This document shows, one piece after another, positions 25,882 to 36,478 of a DNA stretch of 42,578 nucleotides; position 1 is the stretch's first letter, and every line of letters starts with the position of its first letter. The notes under the pieces were generated by a model. The model did no database searches and was not told where the DNA came from. It saw only the letters and a program-made list of their open reading frames with translations. Source of the stretch: a virus; IMG/VR virus record IMGVR_UViG_3300042353_000676, positions 1-42,578 of that record; one strand, given 5' to 3'. The position numbers and the translations under genes were made by a program.

Positions 25882-28800
25882 TGTGGAATAATAAGTATAT
25901 AGGGATACCTTTCCTAGATAAGGGCAGAGATACAAACGGCATTGATTGCTGGGGATTAGTTCGTCTTGTTTATAAGCAAGAATATAATATAGATCTACCT
26001 AATTTTAGTACTAATTACGAAGCTGACGACGCTGAGCAGATGCGTGATTTGCTCGCCCAGTACAAAGAAGGCTGGGAAAAAATAGATACTCCAACAGAAG
26101 GTTGCATTGTACTATTTAATATTTTAGGTGTAGAATCACATATGGGTATTGCTGTTAGCAGTACTCATTTTTTGCATGCGCGTGATCGTCGCGATAGCGC
26201 AATAGAATCTTTTGAGTCTGTGGGTTGGAAGAACCGTATTACAGGATTTTATAAGTACAGTGAAAACAAAAGTGCAATTTTAAACGTAGTGCCACATCCA
26301 CTACGTACTGAGCGTTTTACCGTACCTATTTTACCAGGAACAACTTTAGATAAGCTAGCCTCCTGGGTTAAATTTGAATATAAGATTGCTGATGAACTAG
26401 CAAGCAAAATTACTATTCTGGTTAACGGTGTTGTAGCAGATCCAACAAAGTGGCATACTACTGCTTTAAAAGACACAGATCGTGTTGAATATCGTGCAGT
26501 ACCTGGAAAAGGCAATACAGGAAGATTAATACTTACTTTAATAGTAGCATATGTTGCGCCATATTTAGCAGGACAAGTGACGGGGTATACGGCTGCTGCT
26601 GCAACCGCGGCTGCTGGCGGAGCGGCTGTAACTACTTCTATGTTAGTAGCTAATGCTGCTACTACTATTGCTTTTACAATTGCAGGCGGAGCATTAATTA
26701 ATGCTATTGCACCTATTCGTCCTCCTGATATTAATAGTCCTGGATCTACTATTCAGCAGTACATGGTTACGGGCGGCGCTAACCAAATACATCCATATGA
26801 CGCTATCCCAGTAGTTTTAGGTAAAATTAAATATACTCCACCACTTGGCGCCGTTAACTATCTTACTTATGAAAATGACACTGAAAGTTACCTGTCAATG
26901 TTGTTACTTTGGGGGTACGGCCCCCTTAACATTGATGCCGCAACTTTAAAAATTGGTAACGTTGCATTAACAGATTATATACTACCAGTACCCCCAGTAA
27001 CTTTAGATAGAAAAACTGCTCCTACTGCACAGCAAATACTAGATTTTAATGCCATCTACGGTCAAGACGTAAAAGTAGTTGCCAGCGGGCTTACTTTAAC
27101 TTGTCCAGGCCAGTATAATGCAGTACTAACAGAAGGTACGTACGGTCCCTTTATAACTGCAAGCAGTGGTCCGCCAACTACTAATACTAGTGGGGCCGTA
27201 GTGCCAGTTAGTCAATTTACTGTTTCATTACATCTTCCACAAGGTTTGCGTAGAATTTTTGCAGAGGGCAAAGAATCTGGAAAAGAAGAATCTGTTTTTG
27301 TAGCTATTGAGATTCAAGTAAAAGACGGGGCCGGGCCTTGGACAACTTGGCAAGATTTTGGACTTGGAGATGGTACAGTTAAAAAAGACGCATTTACAGT
27401 AAATAAAACTTATTATGGATTAAACTCCTATAACGAAGTTCAAGTTAGAGTTCGCAGAAAAACTGGTGCTGATGCTGAGTGGACAAAAGCAGCTAACGGC
27501 TATGCTAAAGCTCAGATCTATGCACAGGTAATATTATTACAAACTACTTTTTTACGTAATATGTTTCCTATTAAGGAACCAGTTAATTGTAGTCTTGCAG
27601 GAACTGCTTTAAAAATTAAAGCAAATGACCAGCTTAATGGACAAATTGAAGGTATTAATGCCGTTGTGCAAACATGGGCACCTTCATGGAACGGTAGCGC
27701 ATGGATAACGAACACAACTAATAACCCTGCAGATTTATTTTTATTTATTCTAAAACATCCCGCTAATCCTCAAAGAGTAAAAGATGTAGACGTTAGTACT
27801 AAAGTAGATTTAACACAAATACAATACTGGCATAGTTATTGCACTACAAAAGGTTTTACTTATAACAGTATATTAGCTTCACAACGTAGCATATTAGAAG
27901 TATTGCGAGATATTTGTGCTGCTGGTAGAGCAAGCCCTGCTATGGTAGACGGTAAGTGGTCAGTAGTAATTGACGAACCTAAGCCCAATATTGTACAACA
28001 CTTTACTCCACATAATAGTTGGGGATTTGAATCATCAAAAGCATTAGTTAAAATGCCAGATGGTTTAAAAGTAACTTATATTGACGAAGATCAAGATTAT
28101 CAACAAGCAGAAGTTATTGTATATAATGCAGGAAAATCTGAAAGTAATGCTGAATTATTTGAAAGTATTCAATTACCTGGAGTTACAAAAAAATCATTAG
28201 TAATTGACCATGCTCGTTGGCATTTTGCGCAAGCAAAATTGCGTCCAGAAGCATACAGATTAAATACAGATATTGAATATTTGGTTTGTAATCGTGGAGA
28301 TCGTGTAAAAGTAAGTCATGACGTACCTATGTGGGGTGGCGGAACTGGCAGAATTAAAAATCGCATAAGCGCCACCGAATTTATTCTAGACGAGCAAGTA
28401 TATATTGATATTTCTAAACGCTATACTATTAGAGTAAGATCGTCAGCGGGAGCTAGTGTTGAGAGAGAAATAGATAAAACCGCATTATCTTCAGGTTACT
28501 ATACTAGTGTTAAAATACTAGTAGCAGCAACTTCTGTACAGATAAATAGTAGTGATCTGTTTATGTTTGGGGAACTAGGACAAGAGTCACAAGATTTACT
28601 TGTATTAAGTATTGAACCTAGCTCAAATAAATCTGCATCAATCACTTTAGTTGATTATGGAGTTAGTAGCTCTTACAACATTTTTACTGATTATACGACT
28701 CTAACAGCAAGTACAGTTTTTGAAACAAAAATTACTTTACCTGGTACAGAACTACGTAATAGTTTTACTTCTACAGACGTACCTAACATTAGTTTAATTG

Positions 28801-29453
28801 TAAGTGACGAGTCTGCCGCTAAATTACTTTCTACTGGTATCTACGAACAAAGAATAAAAATAAGTTATACTAATCCTCAAGAACTACCTAAAGGTACAGA
28901 AATGATTGAATGCAGTTATTACTTGCAGAGTACTAGTACACTTATAAATGCTACTACTTTTAAAGAAAAATATAACTCTGGTTCCATCTACATATCTGGA
29001 GTAGAAAAAGGTCAAGTATATAAAATAAAAGTAAGATACGTAACAACAGATGGCAGAACAGGCCCCTGGTCTACTGAGTTTACTCACACAGTAGGTACTT
29101 TTAGAACTTATTCAACTGTCGATAGTATATACCTTGATCTTAATACTCACTTCTTAGATATAAGCGCCATATCTAATACTCCCATTAATACTGCTTTATT
29201 TAAGCACTATGAGTACAGAGTATATAGAGACAGTGGTACAACAGATTTCTGGGATTTAATTCCAGATAATACAAATCAAATAAAAGTAGTAACGTCAACT
29301 GGTGCAACTCGACAGAGTTTATTAGATTTTACGACCCCACGATTATCAGAAGCAGGAATAAACTACCGAGTAGCCTGCAGAACTGTAGATATTCACGACA
29401 ACTATAGTAGCACTAGTGCGTTGGCGTCTATACTAATTAAAACAATTGTTTAA
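25881..29453 (+). CDS. NlpC/P60 peptidase-tail tip (gpK-gpI-gpJ-like) fusion, 1190 aa
   Basis: Residues 1-125 are an NlpC/P60 domain, with catalytic Cys in GIDCWGLVRL (C23), His in ESHMGIAV (H87) and H99. It would cleave cell-wall peptides during DNA entry. Residues about 130-290 are gpI-like: VKFEYKIADELASK..., then a Gly/Ala hydrophobic segment (about 214-276). From there on the chain is gpJ-like: INSPGSTIQQYMVTGGANQ, PVVLGKIKYTPPLG, attachment-type domains, and FN3-like strands at the C-terminus. In lambda these are three genes (K, I, J). The next gene continues the J-like part. Confidence 0.85.
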   Translation: MWNNKYIGIPFLDKGRDTNGIDCWGLVRLVYKQEYNIDLPNFSTNYEADDAEQMRDLLAQYKEGWEKIDTPTEGCIVLFNILGVESHMGIAVSSTHFLHARDRRDSAIESFESVGWKNRITGFYKYSENKSAILNVVPHPLRTERFTVPILPGTTLDKLASWVKFEYKIADELASKITILVNGVVADPTKWHTTALKDTDRVEYRAVPGKGNTGRLILTLIVAYVAPYLAGQVTGYTAAAATAAAGGAAVTTSMLVANAATTIAFTIAGGALINAIAPIRPPDINSPGSTIQQYMVTGGANQIHPYDAIPVVLGKIKYTPPLGAVNYLTYENDTESYLSMLLLWGYGPLNIDAATLKIGNVALTDYILPVPPVTLDRKTAPTAQQILDFNAIYGQDVKVVASGLTLTCPGQYNAVLTEGTYGPFITASSGPPTTNTSGAVVPVSQFTVSLHLPQGLRRIFAEGKESGKEESVFVAIEIQVKDGAGPWTTWQDFGLGDGTVKKDAFTVNKTYYGLNSYNEVQVRVRRKTGADAEWTKAANGYAKAQIYAQVILLQTTFLRNMFPIKEPVNCSLAGTALKIKANDQLNGQIEGINAVVQTWAPSWNGSAWITNTTNNPADLFLFILKHPANPQRVKDVDVSTKVDLTQIQYWHSYCTTKGFTYNSILASQRSILEVLRDICAAGRASPAMVDGKWSVVIDEPKPNIVQHFTPHNSWGFESSKALVKMPDGLKVTYIDEDQDYQQAEVIVYNAGKSESNAELFESIQLPGVTKKSLVIDHARWHFAQAKLRPEAYRLNTDIEYLVCNRGDRVKVSHDVPMWGGGTGRIKNRISATEFILDEQVYIDISKRYTIRVRSSAGASVEREIDKTALSSGYYTSVKILVAATSVQINSSDLFMFGELGQESQDLLVLSIEPSSNKSASITLVDYGVSSSYNIFTDYTTLTASTVFETKITLPGTELRNSFTSTDVPNISLIVSDESAAKLLSTGIYEQRIKISYTNPQELPKGTEMIECSYYLQSTSTLINATTFKEKYNSGSIYISGVEKGQVYKIKVRYVTTDGRTGPWSTEFTHTVGTFRTYSTVDSIYLDLNTHFLDISAISNTPINTALFKHYEYRVYRDSGTTDFWDLIPDNTNQIKVVTSTGATRQSLLDFTTPRLSEAGINYRVACRTVDIHDNYSSTSALASILIKTIV

Positions 29454-29462
29454 AGGATAAAT

Positions 29463-32249
29463 ATGGCAGCAACTTTATCTGCAGGTGTTAATTCCTTAAT
29501 ATTAAAATTAGACACACCATACGACACGATTAGAACTTCTGACATAAGGGATGATCTAGTAAAAGTAATTGTATGGTGCAGTACTACTATTAACTTTGTT
29601 CCGTCAAATGCTAATAAAGTATTTGACGGATTAAGTTTGTCTATTGTTATTCCAAACCTAACAGCAGGTACGCCTTATTATGTAAGATACGCTTTTATTA
29701 GTGATATCGAACAAGAAGTATTTACTATTTCTAGTCAACTAACTGCTACCCCAACCGCAGCATCTGCACAATCAATTGATATCTCAGGATATAGTGCTTT
29801 TGTAAAAAATAGTGCAGGTACTGCATTTACTCCAACTTCTGTTGCTTTAACGGCAGTACTAAACGGCATTGCTAGCCCAGCGTATACTTGGACAATTACC
29901 AATGGAACGCTGCTTGATGGCGTTTCAACTACAGCTACTGGTACTGCTTCTATAAGCGTAAAACCAGCTACATTGTCAACTACTTCTGTAACTGTTAAAC
30001 TAAGCGTAACAGGTACAGGAATATCTACGCCCCTTGAGAAAACAATTGTTATGGCAGTTGTTAATGATGGACAAAATGCAACCGCGTACGGTTTAGTTGT
30101 TTCAGCAGCAGCTATTCAAAAAAGTAAATTAGGTGTTTTAAATCCAGCAAGTATCGTTGTATACGGATATTTTGCAGTAGGTACAACAACTCCTGCTCTT
30201 TATGCCGGTAGATTTAAAATATATGAAAATGGTAGTGCTACAGCAAGCTATACTTCTGCATCAGATCAATCAAGTTATACTTATACTCCAAGTTCATCAA
30301 ATATTACAAGTCTAAAAGTAGAGCTTTATTTAGCAGGCGGGACAGCTAGTAAGATTGATGAACAATTTATACCTGTAGTTTTTGACGGCACAGATACTGT
30401 TACTGCCGTACTAAGTAACGAAACTGCAACTGTTCCTGCAAATAGTGCAGGTGTAGTAGCTAGTTTTGCAGGCGCAGAAACTACTATGAGTGTGTTTATT
30501 GGCGCCACAGATGATAGTGCTAATTGGACATTTTCAGCTGTAAAATCAAATATTAATTCTACAGCTAGTGGTACCCCCGTTAATCGTACTCAAACCGTAA
30601 CAGCTTTATCTGCTATATCCGGTTATATAGATATTACTGCCAGCAAGGCTGGTTACACAAGTATTACTAAAAGATTTAATGTTAATAAATCTTTAGATGG
30701 AGTAGTAGGGGCATCATCTTTAGTATATGATATAGTAACAAATACTCCTGTAATTGTTAAAGATGCGCCAGATGCTGCTACTACTGGTACATACTCATCT
30801 ATTACTTTTCAAGGCAGAAAATATGATGGTAATGTTACGTCTAACTATGGATGGATAACTGTTACTGCAAATGGTGATGCCCAAGCTACAACTGCAACAG
30901 ATACAGCAAGTGCTGTTATTACACTAACTCCCGCAAGTACTTCTGGAAAATCTAGTTACACGGCAAGAATGTATAATCAAGCAACTGTTAGCGGAGCAAC
31001 ACTACTAGACACACAGTTTGTTACTATTGTATATAAAGGTGCTCCAGGTATTAGTGTTACTTCAGTTACCAATTATTATCTAGCTTCTGCTAGTGCATCT
31101 GGTGTTACTGCAGCTACAGCTGGGTGGACAACAACTTTAGCAACCACAACCGCTACACTAAAATATTTATGGAACTATGAAGCTATAGGATATAGCTCTG
31201 GGTCGCCAACAAACTCAGTTGCTGCAATAATTGGAACGTTTTCTGCAGATGGTGTAGGTATTAGTTCTGTTGTTGAGTATTTTGCAGTGAGTAGTAGTAA
31301 TACTGTGGAACCAACTGTATGGGTAACTACTCCACCTGTTACCACCATAACCAATAAATATCTATGGAACTACGAAACTGTTACATACACCAATAGCAGT
31401 ACTACTAGCACTGCTAAACGAATTATCGGAACACATGGTGAGACAGGTAACTCAGCAATAAACCCAGTTCTTAGTAACGGGTTTCATCCGTTTCCAGCAG
31501 ATAAAGACGGTAATGTTACCTCATATACAAATAGCGGTACTCAACTACGTGTATATGAAGGTGCTAACGAACTTTCGTATGACGGAGTAGGTACTTCAAA
31601 CGGTACGTGGACTTTTAGTACTGGTACACCTAATAATATAGTTGTAGGCAGTATTAGTGATAGTGGTACATTTGCAACTATAGGTCAACATAGTGGAGTA
31701 CTTGCAGGTGCAGATAGTTCTGCAATTACATATACTATAACTGGTAAAAGTTCCACCGGAGTGTCCTTTGCTACTACACAAACACAAACTTTTAGTAAGT
31801 CTAGGGCGGGTCAAAACTCTACTGTTCCTGGATCTTCGGGTGCATCTACTCATAGAGCGTATAAGTCTTTTCCCGCCGCTACTACGTTTGTTACCGCCCC
31901 AACTCAGACAGCAAATGGAGCAGCACCAACTGCTCGTGATGGCAGTCCTGAAGTATGGTCACTTTCACCAGTTTCAATAGCTGATAATTCTGGCAACGCA
32001 CAATTTCAAACAGATGGGGTAACCCCTGCAGGAGGTAGTACTACTACTACCTGGAGTATTCCTTATATAAGTTACTTTAAGGCTGGTACGCTTGAAGCAA
32101 TTCAAACCAATACTGGTAGTTTAACAGTAACTGGTACAATTAAAGTAGGTAGTACTGCCAACGCTAACGGAGATGGTATTTTAATTACTCCAAATAATAT
32201 TATTGTATACAGTGGCGGAGTACCTAGAGTTAAATTAGGTTTATTATAA
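29463..32249 (+). CDS. Second J-like tail protein / central fibre, 928 aa
   Basis: A beta-rich, Ser/Thr/Ala-rich protein. An FN3-like N-terminus (AGTPYYVRYAFIS) is followed by Ig-like blocks. Two related WNYE repeats lie at about residues 525-660 (KYLWNYEAI and KYLWNYETV). A C-terminal segment (GTLEAIQTNTGSLTVTGTIK, then GDGILITPNNIIVYSGG) resembles the end of gpJ-type host-specificity proteins. The J function thus seems split over this gene and the one before. AAAGGA precedes the ATG. The stop overlaps the next start (TAATG). Confidence 0.7.
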   Translation: MAATLSAGVNSLILKLDTPYDTIRTSDIRDDLVKVIVWCSTTINFVPSNANKVFDGLSLSIVIPNLTAGTPYYVRYAFISDIEQEVFTISSQLTATPTAASAQSIDISGYSAFVKNSAGTAFTPTSVALTAVLNGIASPAYTWTITNGTLLDGVSTTATGTASISVKPATLSTTSVTVKLSVTGTGISTPLEKTIVMAVVNDGQNATAYGLVVSAAAIQKSKLGVLNPASIVVYGYFAVGTTTPALYAGRFKIYENGSATASYTSASDQSSYTYTPSSSNITSLKVELYLAGGTASKIDEQFIPVVFDGTDTVTAVLSNETATVPANSAGVVASFAGAETTMSVFIGATDDSANWTFSAVKSNINSTASGTPVNRTQTVTALSAISGYIDITASKAGYTSITKRFNVNKSLDGVVGASSLVYDIVTNTPVIVKDAPDAATTGTYSSITFQGRKYDGNVTSNYGWITVTANGDAQATTATDTASAVITLTPASTSGKSSYTARMYNQATVSGATLLDTQFVTIVYKGAPGISVTSVTNYYLASASASGVTAATAGWTTTLATTTATLKYLWNYEAIGYSSGSPTNSVAAIIGTFSADGVGISSVVEYFAVSSSNTVEPTVWVTTPPVTTITNKYLWNYETVTYTNSSTTSTAKRIIGTHGETGNSAINPVLSNGFHPFPADKDGNVTSYTNSGTQLRVYEGANELSYDGVGTSNGTWTFSTGTPNNIVVGSISDSGTFATIGQHSGVLAGADSSAITYTITGKSSTGVSFATTQTQTFSKSRAGQNSTVPGSSGASTHRAYKSFPAATTFVTAPTQTANGAAPTARDGSPEVWSLSPVSIADNSGNAQFQTDGVTPAGGSTTTTWSIPYISYFKAGTLEAIQTNTGSLTVTGTIKVGSTANANGDGILITPNNIIVYSGGVPRVKLGLL

Positions 32250-32563
32250 TGGCATACGGAATACAAACTTTTAAAAGCGACGGAACTACTATAGTTTTAC
32301 AAAACTCTACTAAAAGTGGGGTTTTTGGAGAAATGTATCAATATATGAAAACAGGCACGGCAGGTAGCAAACCTCCCGTGTCTTTTCCAAAATATACTGG
32401 AAGAACTATTAGACCTATGCAACTATTGCCGGGAGCACATAGCTGGTCAGTAAGTTACCCAAGTGGCGTACCAACTATAACTTTTATCGAAAATGATTAT
32501 ATAGCTGCAGGTATTCCTCAATTTTATTACGATTCTACTGTACTATATATTTTTGTTAAATAA
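32249..32563 (+). CDS. Small tail-tip or fibre protein, 104 aa
   Basis: The protein starts MAYGIQTFKSDGTTIV. It is a small beta-sandwich-like protein with aromatic residues, and a similar opening (MATYGLRAINDESELLID) begins the next, much larger gene. The two probably share a fold that attaches to or decorates the tail tip. Function is inferred from position only. Confidence 0.6.
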   Translation: MAYGIQTFKSDGTTIVLQNSTKSGVFGEMYQYMKTGTAGSKPPVSFPKYTGRTIRPMQLLPGAHSWSVSYPSGVPTITFIENDYIAAGIPQFYYDSTVLYIFVK

Positions 32564-32571
32564 AGGTAAAT

Positions 32572-35500
32572 ATGGCAACCTACGGTCTACGAGCAATCAA
32601 TGACGAATCTGAGCTTTTAATAGATAGCGAATATTTTTCTCCTACATTTACACAAAAACTAGAATTTATTAGTAGTGCTGTATCGGAAGAAGCCGGTACT
32701 AGTTTTTTACATAGCGGATATGTAAAACGTGAGTATAGAACTACAAGTATAACTACTGCAGGTAATTATATAGTTATGTGGACTTTACCTAACAGTACAG
32801 CAGACGTTTGGTATAATTTTGAAAGCTCAACAGTTAATGGTAGCGGCTTTTTAACGTTATATGTTTATGCAAACTCATTAGGCAATGCCCTAACATATAC
32901 ACTCCCTACTGCATATGTGTTTGCAGTTAGTAGTTTGCCGGCAACTTCCGGATATGGACTTCAATTATTTAATTCGGCAGGAGCAAAAACTTATGATAGC
33001 AATAACGTACAATTAGCTCCTTATTATATAAGCGATAGTTTTACTTTTTGGAATGACCCTACAGGTGCTCAAGGTTTAGGTACGCCTATTAGTTTAAGTA
33101 TACCAACTAATCCTATATTTATGTTACCTAACTATACTTCGCTAAGGGTATATAAGGATGCGCCAGCACATCATTTACAATTTGTATACGAGGCTATGTT
33201 TAAACGAGAAGGCAGTAATGTAATAACAAAAGAAGTACAGTCTTACTATTCTAGTGAAGATACTGCGTGGCCTTATACTCAAACAATCTACAATAGTGGA
33301 AATCGAAGCGGACTAGGAATTATTGTTGCTGATGCAGACTTATATGCTGCACCAGGTACTGGTACTGGTACTGGTACAAATCCACAGTATCTATTAACAT
33401 CTAGTGTTCAAAATGCAAATGAAGGGACCAATGTTACCGTAACATTAACTACAGTAAATGTAGCAAACGGGTCTACTTTTGGATATGTTGTTACAGGTAT
33501 AGCAGCTGCAGATTTAAGTGCAGGAAATTTAACAGGCAATCTTATTATTCAAAATAATAATGCTACTGCAAATTTCACTTTTGCTAATGATTTACTGTTA
33601 GAAGGTACAGAAGTATTTACATTATCAATAACTAATACTTCTTTAAGTGTAACAGTTAATGTATTAGATACTTCAACACCTACGCCAGTCTACAATTTTT
33701 CAACTGTCAGCTCTATTAACGAAGGGGTTTCTGGCTCTACAACTTTTAATGCTACTAATGCAAACGGTAAAGTAGTAACATTTGTTATTATAGCACCTGT
33801 AAGCGGTAATACGGTAGATGGTCTTGACGGCACACTTAATACAGGTACTTGGACCGTTCCTTCTAATGCACAATCTTCTATTGCAGTATCATATACTGCA
33901 GCAGGAGACTATTACACAGAAGGTGCAGAAACTTTTAGATTAGCTGCTACAGTAGACGGACTTACAGTAGCTACTAGTAATGATATTACTGTAAATGATA
34001 CCTCTACAACTACTATAACAGCAGGTGCTACCTGGCAAGAGTCAAGTAGTAATAATGTAACTATTACCTCTACTGGTCCTATTGGCGGAACATTATACCT
34101 TACTACAAGTAATTCTTTAGTTACTCCAAGTGTAAGTAGTGTTTATGTAGATAGTGCTGCAGGTCCCTTAAATCCTACAGGATTTTCTACTACTGTATCT
34201 TATACTGCTGGAATAGTTACATCTAATACAGCAGTAGAACTATACGTAAGAACCGGTAGTGCTACAGGGAGAATTGTTGCCCAAAGAACCGTTACTATAA
34301 CAAACGTTGGCGAAACCTATAGTTTTGGTGGAGTTTCTGCACTTGGTGAAGGTGCTACAGGCTCTATTACTTTTAATTATAGTTATGCTGCAAATAAAAC
34401 TATTACGTTTGCAATAATTGCTCCTTCAACAGGAGCTACAGCTGATACTCCAGCAGACGTAACTTTAACTACTACAAGCTTTACGGTTGGTAATACTAAC
34501 GCCTCCGGAAGTACTTCAGTTAGCTTTTCTACAGTAGCAGATTCTAGTACAGAAGGGGCACAAGCTTTTAGAATTTCCGCAACAGTTACTGGTAGTACTA
34601 TACCCCCTAGCGATAACATTACTATTAATGATAGTAGTGTTAGTCCTCCTGCTGCATCAATTACTGTGGCAGACAGTTGGGCAGAGTCTAGCACTATTAG
34701 TGTTACCATAGGAGCAACAAACGCTAATGGAGTAACACTATACTTAACTAGTAGTAATGCACTAGTAACCCCTTCAGTTAGTACCGTTACCCCTAACAGT
34801 GCAAGTTATTCCGCAAATATAAATTATACTACAGGCATAGTAACTACAAATACTAGTGTAACTATATATGTTAGAACTGGTAGCGCAGCCGGAACTATTT
34901 TAGCTTCTAAAGTTATTACAGTTACGAATACAGCAGCTTCCTATAGTTTTAGTGCTGTAGCTTGGCTAAACGAAGGACAGAGCGGGTCAAACGTATTTAA
35001 CTTTAGTAATGCTGCTAACAAGACTATTACATTTGCCTTAGCAGCTCCACCAGCAGGCTATACTGGTGCAACACTAGGTACTGACGTAACTATTTCTACT
35101 ACAACCTATACTGTTGGAAGTTCAAATGCTGCCGGCACAGTAACAGTAAATTATGCTACTGTAGCAGATGCCACAACCGAAGGTGGAGAATATTTTAGAC
35201 TGTCAGCAACTGTAGACGGAACTACTTACTACAGCGAACCTATCTTTATTTACGACACTAGTTTGTCCCCTACACCTACTTTTAGTATTACGCCAAATCT
35301 TAGTAGTTGGAATGATGCTGAAAATCCTTATGTACAAGCAAATTATTTAGGAACTGTTTCTGCAACTAATTATACTGGACAAACGCTTTATTTAACTACG
35401 AATAATGCTTTAGTTACTCCAGGAGTATCACAAGTATTTGTTACTAGTAATAGTTTTTCTACACAGGTAAATTGGGGGGTACAAGAATTTTCTGCAACTA

Positions 35501-36264
35501 CTACTGTTCAGCTACAACTTAGAACAGGAAGTGCTACAGGTACGATTGTAGCTACTGCAAGTGTAAGTGTTGTAAATACTATCCCCCAACCTAGTTACAC
35601 AATAACAGGCATGTCAAGTAGTCTGGGATATAACAGTAGTATGAGTTTTAGTTTTAATGCTACAAATGCTAGTGGTAAAGTTACAACTGCATCACTATTT
35701 CCAGCAACCAGTAGGGCTACAATATCTCCCACAAGTTTTACTATTAACTCCAATTCTTTTACTCAAAGCATGACAATAACTGGAGTACCTCAAGGTAGTG
35801 CTCAGGCACAAACCTCTGGTGTCGTAGCCAGATTTAGTAATCCTGACGGAACATTGAATTCCAGCGCGTTTAATATATTGGCAGAACCAGCACCCACTGC
35901 TGTACCTACCATATTGTCTATAGCTCCTTCATCGTCGGAATATTTCCCCGGAGAAACTGTAGAAGCACTTATAACTTTTAGTGGACCAATAACTGCAGGA
36001 ACTTATGTTAGGGTTTTACTACAAGCAGGAAGCTATGGTAGTGTATGGTATCCAGGCAGCGCTAGCGCAGTAGCACCCCCAGGAAATGGTAATATAGAAA
36101 TATTAGTTGGTGCTACTAGTGGTTATTTTACTGGTTTTGTAAATCAAGGAGTATATCAAGTAAATAATGCCATATTATATGCAGCAATTGTTAATACTAC
36201 AAGCGGTACGGGTACCTATACAAGTGGTCCAGTACAGTCTTTTTTATTCAAAATTAGTACATAA
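32572..36264 (+). CDS. Giant tail adhesin with Calx-beta-like repeats, 1230 aa
   Basis: Residues 1-265 form a head domain similar in its opening to the 104-aa protein before it. A Gly-Thr linker follows (262-272). From about 280 there is a Calx-beta-like module (NEGTNVTVTL ... ANDLLLEGTEVFTLSI). Then come repeating pairs of an A block (YSF..., NEG/GEG, FRLxATV) and a B block (TLYLTTSNALVTPSVS). At least three A-B pairs are visible, ending about residue 1005. A C-terminal Ig-like part follows. Calx-beta domains in bacterial surface proteins bind Ca2+ and mediate adhesion, so a receptor-binding or glycan-adhesion role is likely. A terminator follows. Confidence 0.7.
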   Translation: MATYGLRAINDESELLIDSEYFSPTFTQKLEFISSAVSEEAGTSFLHSGYVKREYRTTSITTAGNYIVMWTLPNSTADVWYNFESSTVNGSGFLTLYVYANSLGNALTYTLPTAYVFAVSSLPATSGYGLQLFNSAGAKTYDSNNVQLAPYYISDSFTFWNDPTGAQGLGTPISLSIPTNPIFMLPNYTSLRVYKDAPAHHLQFVYEAMFKREGSNVITKEVQSYYSSEDTAWPYTQTIYNSGNRSGLGIIVADADLYAAPGTGTGTGTNPQYLLTSSVQNANEGTNVTVTLTTVNVANGSTFGYVVTGIAAADLSAGNLTGNLIIQNNNATANFTFANDLLLEGTEVFTLSITNTSLSVTVNVLDTSTPTPVYNFSTVSSINEGVSGSTTFNATNANGKVVTFVIIAPVSGNTVDGLDGTLNTGTWTVPSNAQSSIAVSYTAAGDYYTEGAETFRLAATVDGLTVATSNDITVNDTSTTTITAGATWQESSSNNVTITSTGPIGGTLYLTTSNSLVTPSVSSVYVDSAAGPLNPTGFSTTVSYTAGIVTSNTAVELYVRTGSATGRIVAQRTVTITNVGETYSFGGVSALGEGATGSITFNYSYAANKTITFAIIAPSTGATADTPADVTLTTTSFTVGNTNASGSTSVSFSTVADSSTEGAQAFRISATVTGSTIPPSDNITINDSSVSPPAASITVADSWAESSTISVTIGATNANGVTLYLTSSNALVTPSVSTVTPNSASYSANINYTTGIVTTNTSVTIYVRTGSAAGTILASKVITVTNTAASYSFSAVAWLNEGQSGSNVFNFSNAANKTITFALAAPPAGYTGATLGTDVTISTTTYTVGSSNAAGTVTVNYATVADATTEGGEYFRLSATVDGTTYYSEPIFIYDTSLSPTPTFSITPNLSSWNDAENPYVQANYLGTVSATNYTGQTLYLTTNNALVTPGVSQVFVTSNSFSTQVNWGVQEFSATTTVQLQLRTGSATGTIVATASVSVVNTIPQPSYTITGMSSSLGYNSSMSFSFNATNASGKVTTASLFPATSRATISPTSFTINSNSFTQSMTITGVPQGSAQAQTSGVVARFSNPDGTLNSSAFNILAEPAPTAVPTILSIAPSSSEYFPGETVEALITFSGPITAGTYVRVLLQAGSYGSVWYPGSASAVAPPGNGNIEILVGATSGYFTGFVNQGVYQVNNAILYAAIVNTTSGTGTYTSGPVQSFLFKIST

Positions 36265-36288
36265 TAACCATAAACCTTCGCAAAAACT

Positions 36289-36323
36289 ATACCCTGTCCA
36301 TTCTTTGGGCAGGGTATTTTTTT
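36289..36323 (+). terminator. Intrinsic terminator after the adhesin gene
   Basis: ATACCCTGTCC pairs with GGGCAGGGTAT (11 bp, one T-G pair) around a 7-nt loop, then T to 36323. Confidence 0.9.
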
Positions 36324-36326
36324 GCA

Positions 36327-36355
36327 TTGACAATACCCCGCCCTTGTGGTATAAT
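36327..36355 (+). promoter_or_regulatory. Exact-consensus sigma70 promoter for the fibre block
   Basis: TTGACA (36327-36332), a 17-bp spacer and TATAAT (36350-36355), three bases behind the terminator T-run. A second TTGACA (36390-36395, in CTTGACAAGCTTT) has no -10 and resembles the decayed early module at 4315. Confidence 0.85.
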
Positions 36356-36407
36356 ATACCAAAATGTCAGAACGTTTCAATATTTTTTCTTGACAAGCTT
36401 TTATCCC

Positions 36408-36437
36408 AATCTAAAGGGCGGACTTGCCGTTTAGATT
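36408..36437 (+). promoter_or_regulatory. Leader hairpin upstream of the TM/coiled-coil gene
   Basis: AATCTAAA pairs perfectly with TTTAGATT, with inner GGC/GCC pairs and a 6-nt loop, in the 5' leader from the 36327 promoter. It may protect the mRNA end. The ribosome site AAGGAG lies 30 bases further on. Confidence 0.5.
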
Positions 36438-36478
36438 ATAATTAAATATACAACCACTGCTAATAAGGAGATCTGATT

